Positions 40,239 through 46,191 of a stretch of DNA of 46,191 bases are shown here, piece by piece (the first letter of the stretch is position 1; each line of letters opens with the position of its first letter). The translations under genes and the position numbers were made by a program. The notes below the pieces were generated by a model. That model made no database searches and was not told the DNA's origin. It saw only the letters and a list, made by a program, of their open reading frames with translations. The stretch comes from an uncultured Candidatus Saccharibacteria bacterium. GTDB lineage: Bacteria > Patescibacteriota > Saccharimonadia > Saccharimonadales > Saccharimonadaceae. The DNA is taken from positions 1 through 46,191 of the forward strand of contig CAMUBZ010000007.1 of the NCBI GenBank assembly GCA_947087275.1, in the 5' to 3' direction.

Positions 40239-42038
40239 CTAATCTTCTTCCATAAACGCGCCGGATTGGCGACTCCAGAGGTGATTGTACACTCCGTGTG
40301 ACTTGCCTAACAGTTGATGATGTGTGCCTTGTTCCACAATTTTGCCGTCTTCCAGCACCACAATTCGGTCTAGGCTGGCCACGGTCGAGAGCCGGTGCGC
40401 AATCACGATGCTGGTGCGGCCCTGCATCAAAGTATTGAGTGCATCTTGAATCAAGGCTTCGCTTTCCGAATCCAGTGCCGAAGTTGCCTCATCCAGCACC
40501 AAAATTGGTGCATCTTTCAATATTGCCCGGGCAATCGCGATCCGCTGCCGCTGACCGCCAGACAACTTAATCCCGCGCTCGCCCACCAGTGTGTCATAAC
40601 CATCCGGCAAATCTTTGATAAACTCATGCGCATTCGCAAGCTCAGCCGCACGCTGAATTTCTTCTGGCGTGGCATCCAGCTTGCCATAAGCAATATTTTC
40701 TGCAATCGAGCGATGGAAGAGCGAAGTCTCCTGCGGCACATAGGCAATATTCTCGCGCAGGGAACGCTGGGTCACTTCTTTGATATTCTGATCCGAGATC
40801 GTAATTTGCCCAGCATCCACATCGGCAAACCGCAATAACAATTTTGTCAGTGTGGTCTTGCCAGAGCCAGACACACCCACCAAGCCAATCCGCTCGCCAG
40901 GTTTCACCTGCAAAGTAAAGTCTTGGAAAATCGGCTCCTTGGCATCTTTATGCTTAAAACTAATCTTATCAAAGTTTACCGACGCCTGCGCTAAGATAAG
41001 TTCGCTTGCATTCGGTGCATCTACGACGTCGTCCACCATATCTAGGATAATCGTCATCTCGTGCGCATCGCCAAACACGCGGTTGATATTCTTAAAAATC
41101 GAGTTAATATTCCAAAGTTCACCCTGAATTGTTTGAGCATAGTTCACAATCAACACCAACGTGGCGATCGAAATTCCCAGCCACTCGCGCCCAAACACCA
41201 AGAAGACCAAAATCAGCGCCGTAATCCCGATTTGCACGCCGTTAAACTCAATGTCGCGCTTGATGGTGGCGTGCATTTGCTTATAATTTGCGTCCAGTGT
41301 GGCCCGGGAGAAATTAGCATAGCGGTGGCGCTCATGTGCCTCGTGAGCGTAAGATTTGACCGAAATAATGTTGGAAATTGAGTCTGCCAGCTGTCCAGTT
41401 TGTTTGGTTTCAGCTGCGGCAGCATTATCACTCAAATGGGCGATTTTCTTGAATGACATCCCTGACACCAAGGCATAAATCGCTGCAAATCCCACAATCC
41501 CGGCAGCGAACCACGGCACCTGCGGCGCCAACACAACAATTACCATAATAATATATGCCAAAGTTGGCCACAAATCCCAAATCACCGTATCCACCAGGCG
41601 TTCAAACGCCCAGACAAATTTGTTCGTCTGCGACACCAGAGAACCAGAGAAACGGTCGTTATGGAATTGCATCGACTGGTCGTTCACTACGGTAAAACAA
41701 TTCACGGCTAAGTCATACATCGCCAAAACTTCCATTTTCCAACACCAGTAGAGCCGCAATTCTTCTAGCACGACCTTGTTGAGCACATACAGAGCAAAGA
41801 AACCAATAATTTCGATCGCCGCCACGCGCAGCATCTCTGCGGCCGGCAAGCCCAGAGTGGCCTTTTCAATCAAGTCCGCAAAAATCAACGGTGCCAGAAT
41901 CGCCCGGATAAACACCACAATCGGTGTCGAAATCACCATGCCCAGCGAATACCACTTATATTTCTTGACTTCCTGCCAATAATAATGCAGGGTACGCCCG
42001 GTGGTTTTGATTTTTGCTTCCTTCTTTGCTTTTGCCAT
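40239..42038 (-). CDS. ABC exporter, fused permease-ATPase
   Basis: 599 residues, half-transporter working as a dimer. Membrane domain about 30-320 with six helices, ATPase from about 350: Walker A GVSGSGKTTLTKLLL, Q-loop YVPQETSLF, signature LSGGQRQRIAIARAIL, Walker B ILVLDEATSALD, His in VIAHRLS. Similar to MsbA/MdlB-type multidrug or lipid exporters; the substrate is unknown. Basic start MAKAKKEAKIKTTG. Leaderless on the minus strand. Confidence 0.93.
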   Translation of the reverse strand: MAKAKKEAKIKTTGRTLHYYWQEVKKYKWYSLGMVISTPIVVFIRAILAPLIFADLIEKATLGLPAAEMLRVAAIEIIGFFALYVLNKVVLEELRLYWCWKMEVLAMYDLAVNCFTVVNDQSMQFHNDRFSGSLVSQTNKFVWAFERLVDTVIWDLWPTLAYIIMVIVVLAPQVPWFAAGIVGFAAIYALVSGMSFKKIAHLSDNAAAAETKQTGQLADSISNIISVKSYAHEAHERHRYANFSRATLDANYKQMHATIKRDIEFNGVQIGITALILVFLVFGREWLGISIATLVLIVNYAQTIQGELWNINSIFKNINRVFGDAHEMTIILDMVDDVVDAPNASELILAQASVNFDKISFKHKDAKEPIFQDFTLQVKPGERIGLVGVSGSGKTTLTKLLLRFADVDAGQITISDQNIKEVTQRSLRENIAYVPQETSLFHRSIAENIAYGKLDATPEEIQRAAELANAHEFIKDLPDGYDTLVGERGIKLSGGQRQRIAIARAILKDAPILVLDEATSALDSESEALIQDALNTLMQGRTSIVIAHRLSTVASLDRIVVLEDGKIVEQGTHHQLLGKSHGVYNHLWSRQSGAFMEED

Positions 42039-42045
42039 GTGTTCA

Positions 42046-42051
42046 ATTATA
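42046..42051 (-). promoter_or_regulatory. -10 box for the ABC exporter
   Basis: TATAAT on minus, 7 nt before its ATG. Confidence 0.65.
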
Positions 42052-42097
42052 TACTACATATCTATGGAAGACAAGCATTTTGTCACCTAAATTTGCT

Positions 42098-42107
42098 GGG
42101 GGGGGGG
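42098..42107. repeat. G10 homopolymer
   Basis: Ten G in a row in the gap between the ABC exporter and cassette K; prone to slippage. Confidence 0.9.
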
Positions 42108-42173
42108 TATTTTACAGAGGTAAACCTGTGGAAAACTTTTATTGACAAAGTCTCCCAGAAAAGCATAAAAGTA

Positions 42174-42245
42174 TTGACAATTTTGATAATCTGTGATACA
42201 ATGAAAGTATATCGTGTATGCGATATATAGCCTGCCGGATGGCAG
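42174..42245 (+). promoter_or_regulatory. cassette promoter K with 5' hairpins
   Basis: TTGACA 42174-42179, 17 nt, TACAAT 42197-42202; hairpins ATATCG/CGATAT and CTGCC/GGCAG. A second TTGACA lies about 32 nt upstream. Confidence 0.85.
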
Positions 42246-42270
42246 AGTACATGAATAGGGGGTAAATCGT

Positions 42271-42645
42271 ATGATTTACAAGAAAAAATTTAATGCAACT
42301 ATCGTCAATGGTCCTTCAAAGATGGACCTCCTCACTGCTTTTGCTTATGCGTTCAATAAGGAGCATGTTTTCCCTGTAACGTTCTATATGATAGACGAAG
42401 AGGGGAACCTGAAAGAGCAGCTGTGGCGCAAAATTGCTGGCGAGTCTGGCGCCCCACTGAAGGCGAAGATTATCAGCATCTCTTATGAAGATGGCAGTGG
42501 TGAGAAATTCTTGCTTGAGGGCTACCTTGATTATTATGGCAGCAAAAAGGTTGATTACAGAGTGCACTTTACGGCATACTATTCGGTATCAGACCGCAAA
42601 GGTACTGCCACGCTTGATCTGAATTTTGCAGATGATAAAAGATAA
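42271..42645 (+). CDS. orphan small soluble protein, cassette K
   Basis: 124 residues, unrecognised. No signal peptide. A helical start (SKMDLLTAFAYAFNKEHVFPVTFYMIDEEG) is followed by antiparallel beta sequence (KAKIISISYEDGSGEKFLLEGYLDYYG, VDYRVHFTAYYSVSDRKGTATLDLNF), which suggests a small alpha/beta or barrel-like fold. GGGGG before ATG 42271. Terminator 42662-42690 is shared with the convergent glyS. Confidence 0.7.
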   Translation: MIYKKKFNATIVNGPSKMDLLTAFAYAFNKEHVFPVTFYMIDEEGNLKEQLWRKIAGESGAPLKAKIISISYEDGSGEKFLLEGYLDYYGSKKVDYRVHFTAYYSVSDRKGTATLDLNFADDKR

Positions 42646-42661
42646 GTAGTTGTGTAACACA

Positions 42662-42690
42662 AAATCCCCGACTCAACGAGTCGGGGATTT
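42662..42690. terminator. terminator between cassette K and glyS
   Basis: AAATCCCCGACTC/GAGTCGGGGATTT, 3-nt loop, works both ways. Confidence 0.9.
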
Positions 42691-42709
42691 CTGCATCCTT
42701 AAAAAGATT

Positions 42710-44020
42710 TTACAACTCCCCCACCTTCATCCGCACCTGCTCAGTCGTGTCGCGGTCGCGTACTGTCACGGTATCGTCTTCCAAACTATCAAAGTCGATC
42801 ACGACGCACTTGGGTGTACCAATCTCATCCTGTTTCTTGTAGCGTTTGCCAATGTTGCCCGAATCATCCCAAGTCACAAAAGTATATTTATCTTTCAGCA
42901 TCTGATAAACTTCTTTTGCCTTGGCTACTAACTCTGGCTTATTTTTGAGCAAAGGACTCACGCAGAACTTATATGGTGCCAGATTCTCTGGCAGTTTCAG
43001 CACCGTGCGGTCATCTTCCTCTTTGTAGGCTGCGGTCAACACCGCCAAGAATAGCCGCTCCACCCCAATCGACGGCTCAATCACGTGTGGCACAAAACTT
43101 TCGCCCGTCACCTTGTCGCGGTATTCCATACTCTTGCCAGACGCATGCTGAATATTCGTCAGGTCAAAATCGGTGCGATAGGCCAAGCCCATCAGCTCCT
43201 CTTCGCCGTTCGGATAATCAAACATCATATCAATCGTACGCTTGGAATAATGCGCGCGGTCTTCGGCTGGCACTTCTAGGTCATGAACCATCTCTGCTGG
43301 CAAGCCAATCACTTGCTCTAAGAAGTAATGTTGCTCCTCGAGCATCTTCTCGAACTGCGGTTCCCAGTCATCTGGCCGCACAAAGTATTCAATCTCCATC
43401 TGGCTGCATTCACGGTCACGCAAGATAAAATCGCGCGGTGAAATTTCATTGCGAAACGCTTTGCCCTGTTGTGCCAAACCAAAGGGAATATTGGGATAAA
43501 TTGTGTCCACGACATTCTTGTAATTGGTAAAAATCCCTTGTGCAGTCTCTGGGCGCAAATACGCAATCGAGGAATCGTCCGTCACTGGGCCAACATGGGT
43601 TTGGAACATCATATTAAACTTGCGGATTTCGCTCCAGTTCTGCTTGCCGCAAGTGGGGCACTTGGGATTAACTTTTAGAAATTCTGCATCCGTAATACTT
43701 TCGGTGGCACCATCTACCAATTTATCCGCACGGAAGCGCCCATGGCATTCCTTACACTCCACCAGTGGATCGGCAAACGTGGCCACGTGGCCCGAAGCCT
43801 CCCAAGTCTTGGGATTCATAATAATTGCGGCATCCACCCCATACATATCATCCCGACTGTCCACCCAAAACTGCCACCAAGCATTCATGATATTGCGCCT
43901 CAGCATCACACCTAGCGGGCCAAAATCCCACGTTCCGGCCATTCCACCATACACATCTGACCCCGGAAAGATAAAACCGCGGCGCTTACATAAACTTACA
44001 ATATCCTCTAACTTACTCAT
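42710..44020 (-). CDS. glyS: glycyl-tRNA synthetase, alpha2 type
   Basis: 436 residues, the dimeric (archaeal/Gram-positive) type. CKRRGFIFPGSDVYGG, WDFGPLGVMLRRNIMNAWW (motif 1 region), zinc-binding CKECHGRFRAD and CPTCGKQNW, YLRPETAQGIF, FGLAQQGKAFRNEISPR (motif 2), EPSIGVERLFLAVL (motif 3), and a C-terminal anticodon domain. Complete. TACAAT (44028-44033 on minus) is 7 nt before the ATG, so leaderless. Confidence 0.97.
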   Translation of the reverse strand: MSKLEDIVSLCKRRGFIFPGSDVYGGMAGTWDFGPLGVMLRRNIMNAWWQFWVDSRDDMYGVDAAIIMNPKTWEASGHVATFADPLVECKECHGRFRADKLVDGATESITDAEFLKVNPKCPTCGKQNWSEIRKFNMMFQTHVGPVTDDSSIAYLRPETAQGIFTNYKNVVDTIYPNIPFGLAQQGKAFRNEISPRDFILRDRECSQMEIEYFVRPDDWEPQFEKMLEEQHYFLEQVIGLPAEMVHDLEVPAEDRAHYSKRTIDMMFDYPNGEEELMGLAYRTDFDLTNIQHASGKSMEYRDKVTGESFVPHVIEPSIGVERLFLAVLTAAYKEEDDRTVLKLPENLAPYKFCVSPLLKNKPELVAKAKEVYQMLKDKYTFVTWDDSGNIGKRYKKQDEIGTPKCVVIDFDSLEDDTVTVRDRDTTEQVRMKVGEL

Positions 44021-44027
44021 ATAATAT

Positions 44028-44033
44028 ATTGTA
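44028..44033 (-). promoter_or_regulatory. -10 box for glyS
   Basis: TACAAT on minus, 7 nt before the ATG. Confidence 0.6.
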
Positions 44034-44063
44034 CTACTTTTTGACTATCAGGGCAAATTATTT

Positions 44064-44288
44064 TCAAAAGATCGGCACCCCCGCGGCGCAATCAAGGCAG
44101 CGGAGGGAGAAACCGTTGTAACGATTGTTCGGGCCGTTGGATGGTTTAACCGCTGCTGGCTCCACCTGGAGGTAGTAAGCCGTAGTCGTAGCCGACGGCG
44201 CTGAGCGTGACGACCAGTAAATGCCGTAGGCGCCAGCGTTCCGGAAAGTACCAGCAGTGTTATGCAATTCTACATCACCGCTGCGCAC
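44064..44288 (-). pseudogene. FISUMP-type C-terminal fragment (copy 2)
   Basis: Minus-strand frame RSGDVELHNTAGTFRNAG, GIYWSSRSAP, GPNNRYNGFSLRC with a normal stop after GVPIF: the C-terminal half of a Fib_succ_major domain. As in copy 1 the sequence similarity begins abruptly at GTGCGCAGCGG, and no N-terminal part is present. Conserved residues (GTFRNAG, WSSR, NNRYNG) are kept while the residues between them vary strongly, including at synonymous sites. Confidence 0.65.
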
Positions 44289-44515
44289 GCCAACTGTATT
44301 AAAGCATTAACCAACACCGAATTTGTACAGCGCTAGGTAGGGAAGTTCACTTCACTTTGCCTTGGGCCATGGCCGCAGCAATCTATCCTCTGTCTTTTTT
44401 TACCTCAATCAAAAGGGGAACTTCACGATCTTTGAGTAGAAGACCGCTGGTGAGCGGAGGAGTGAACTCGGGCTTCCTTTGGGCTCCATGGACAAAAATA
44501 TCCACAAACTAATTT
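44070..44515 (-). repeat. composite dispersed repeat, copy 2
   Basis: Same two blocks and spacing as 11665-12135: FISUMP C-terminal block, about 140 bp of unlike sequence, then the leader block (44425-44492) with hairpin CCGCT-GGTG-AGCGG and the CCATGGA start. A TAAAAT-like box follows on the minus strand (about 44513-44518). Confidence 0.7.
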
Positions 44516-44543
44516 TAGCATGTGGATACCTAATAACTTATCC

Positions 44544-44618
<75 letters not shown>

Positions 44619-44658
44619 AATGCATATATTATATCACATTGGTAGGGTAATAAAAGTA

Positions 44659-44810
44659 TTGACTTTTCCGTAAAAGTGTGCTACAATGTAAGTATAAGCC
44701 TCTAACGAGGTCTAATCTGTAGTTGTCTTGACCAGATATTTTAACGGTTAAGACTTAACCCCATTAGCCAAAAGTTAAAGGTATAAGAACCTTAAATTTT
44801 TGGCTAAGAC
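44659..44810 (+). promoter_or_regulatory. cassette promoter L and long structured leader
   Basis: TTGACT 44659-44664, 17 nt, TACAAT 44682-44687. Hairpins: CCTC/GAGG at the 5' end, ATCTG/CAGAT, GGTTAA/TTAACC, and a long AGCCAAAA-TTAAGG-like stem with CCTTAA-TTTTGGCT (about 44767-44808). Leader about 145 nt. Confidence 0.85.
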
Positions 44811-44836
44811 CTGTTTATTCCGAAGGAGGAATAGTT

Positions 44837-45577
44837 ATGAGCGAAGTTTACGAGAAAGTTTTACCCCACATTTATGACGGCAAGGCTAACCGCCTGTATG
44901 AAGTCAAAGACCATCCGGATTTGTTGATTATCGAGCGCAAAGATGATGTCACAGCCGGCAACGGTGCCAAACATGGCACGATTCAGGATAAAGGATTTTA
45001 TAATAATAAAATCTCCAACTGCCTGTTCCAGATGCTGGATAATGCTGACATTAACGTTGCAACACACTTTGTGCAGGAAATCAGCGACCGCGAAACGCTG
45101 ATTCAGAAAGTAGAACCCATTAAACTTGAGGTCGTGGTACGCAACATTGCTACCGGTAGCATCTGTAAACGTTTGCCGTTTGCAGATGGAGAGGAGTTTA
45201 AAAACCCGGTCTTTGAAATCTACTACAAGGATGACGCTTGGGGCGACCCGCTGGTCAACGACGTTGAAGCGATTGAACTCGGTGTCCTGCACAACGTTGA
45301 TGAATACGAGGACATCTTCGTCGCCGCTTGTGAAATCAACGCGGTGTTGAAAGAATTTTTCCAGAGTATTGGCATTATTTTGGTAGATTTCAAGATTGAG
45401 TTCGGGCGTACGGCACAGGGCTGCTTGGTTGTGATTGACGAAATTTCTCCCGACACCTGTCGGCTGTGGGACGCAGAAACCCGCAAGAAACTGGATAAAG
45501 ACCGTTTCCGGCAGGATTTAGGCGACGAAGCTGGCGCGTATCGCGAAGTTTATCGTCGGGTTTGTGAACAGAAGTAA
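44837..45577 (+). CDS. purC: SAICAR synthetase
   Basis: 246 residues (E. coli 237). Joins aspartate to CAIR in purine synthesis. Blocks GKANRLYEVKDHPDLLIIERKDDVTAGNG (ATP loop), KVEPIKLEVVVRNIATGS, VLKEFFQSIGIILVDFKIEFG and DEISPDTCRLWD are all intact, so it should be active. No other pur gene is in the window. AAGGAGGAATAG precedes ATG 44837. It is the first gene of a cassette and its stop overlaps the ribosome site of the next gene. Confidence 0.95.
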   Translation: MSEVYEKVLPHIYDGKANRLYEVKDHPDLLIIERKDDVTAGNGAKHGTIQDKGFYNNKISNCLFQMLDNADINVATHFVQEISDRETLIQKVEPIKLEVVVRNIATGSICKRLPFADGEEFKNPVFEIYYKDDAWGDPLVNDVEAIELGVLHNVDEYEDIFVAACEINAVLKEFFQSIGIILVDFKIEFGRTAQGCLVVIDEISPDTCRLWDAETRKKLDKDRFRQDLGDEAGAYREVYRRVCEQK

Positions 45578-45587
45578 GGAGGCCGAA

Positions 45588-46049
45588 ATGACAGAAAAAG
45601 AAGTTCTGAGTAGTTCAATAAAAAATTGTATCGGCACGGCTTTGATTACGGTGTATTTTGCGTTTGCATACTTTTTATCGTGTTTGGCCCTGAATAGCGT
45701 CATTCCGCGCTTGATGCCAACCGAGCGTACAGCACAACAGTTTTGGATTTTTGGCGTAGCCGCACTGATGATTTGCGGTGCCGGTTTTGCCCTGTTCAAA
45801 GTTGCGCAAAGTCCGTCAGTTAGTTCGGTGCAAACCCACGTGCTCAAGGGCATGTGTTTCGCTTTTGAAGGGCTGATTTTTATCGGTGCAATCGTGATTG
45901 CTATTGAGGCAGTTCAATACACCGCATGGGTGGGACAGTTTGAAGTAATTACGGCTCATTCGGGGACAGACGTGCGCTTTTGGGTGGCAGGCGTGCTCCT
46001 TGTGAATGGAATCATGGGTAACCTACTGGCTGCTCTGTTGACTACTTAG
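45588..46049 (+). CDS. orphan four-helix membrane protein, cassette L
   Basis: 153 residues with four membrane helices (about 12-35, 48-68, 85-108 and 128-150), unrecognised. AAGGAGG overlapping the purC stop precedes ATG 45588, so it is translated from the same mRNA. The size and helix count recall small holin-like or DUF membrane proteins, but no motif is diagnostic. A link to purine or precursor transport is possible by position only. Confidence 0.75.
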   Translation: MTEKEVLSSSIKNCIGTALITVYFAFAYFLSCLALNSVIPRLMPTERTAQQFWIFGVAALMICGAGFALFKVAQSPSVSSVQTHVLKGMCFAFEGLIFIGAIVIAIEAVQYTAWVGQFEVITAHSGTDVRFWVAGVLLVNGIMGNLLAALLTT

Positions 46050-46062
46050 CCAAGACAATAAC

Positions 46063-46099
46063 AAAAAAGATCCACAACGCTTTATCGTGGGTCTTTTTT
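46063..46099 (+). terminator. intrinsic terminator of cassette L
   Basis: AAAAGATCCAC/GTGGGTCTTTTTT. Confidence 0.9.
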
Positions 46100-46114
46100 A
46101 ATCTTTCAAAATCA

Positions 46115-46190
46115 TGGTGGAGTAGATCGGACTCGAACCGACCACCTCAGCAATGCGAATGCTGCGCTCTACCAGATGAGCTACTACCCC
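46115..46190 (-). tRNA. tRNA-Ala (CGC)
   Basis: Acceptor GGGGTAG/CTACTCC, anticodon stem CAGCA/TGCTG with loop TTCGCAT (anticodon CGC), T loop TTCGAGT, encoded CCA. Complete within the window. Confidence 0.95.
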
Positions 46191-46191
46191 G

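Overview
The window looks like a chromosomal segment of a Patescibacteria/CPR organism, most likely Candidatus Saccharibacteria (TM7). This is inference from content: compact core genes, many apparently leaderless starts, a class I aldolase fused to a PfkB-like domain, a WxL-like surface locus with TPxTG C-termini, and many orphan short secreted or membrane proteins. TGA is used as a normal stop (for example at pgk and the recombinase).

Layout: the 3' end of a thioredoxin-reductase-like gene; sbcB and uvrA (DNA repair); a five-gene surface locus at 6.8-11.4 kb (one secreted repeat-type protein, two DUF916/WxLIP-like anchored proteins, two TPxTG proteins); tRNA-Val and tRNA-Lys; a YjbR-like gene and a methyltransferase; a cluster of orphan genes at 13.4-16.1 kb; a roughly 6-kb integrated element (about 16.1-22.2 kb) with a gene-poor, hairpin-rich left part, a coiled-coil protein, a Pif1-like helicase, a membrane protein and a serine recombinase beside tRNA-Glu; glycolysis genes pyk, pgk and the PfkB-FBA fusion, with rplY between; rpmA with a THUMP-type methyltransferase; a run ybhN-like/xseA/xseB/membrane protein/histidine kinase/response regulator/recO/rarA; ppa, an ABC exporter, glyS and purC; tRNA-Thr and tRNA-Ala.

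Two expression styles alternate. Core genes mostly start 6-10 nt after a TATAAT-like box, with no Shine-Dalgarno, and probably make leaderless mRNA. Scattered between them on both strands are self-contained cassettes: a near-invariant promoter (TTGACA/T, exactly 17 nt, extended -10 TGnTAYAAT), a hairpin right at the mRNA 5' end, an often structured leader, a strong AGGAGG-type site, one or two ORFs (mostly orphan secreted or membrane proteins, but also an HD hydrolase and PurC), and an intrinsic terminator. I count 14 close copies, including two without an obvious ORF. This is the best candidate for an undescribed genomic system here.

The second candidate is a palindromic element of about 80-90 bp found twice, about 94% identical in its core, inserted in frame inside uvrA and, in the opposite sense, inside a methyltransferase gene; its base stem differs in sequence but still pairs in both copies. 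Third, two dispersed copies of a composite repeat carry the C-terminus of a FISUMP-type (Fib_succ_major) protein without the rest of the gene.
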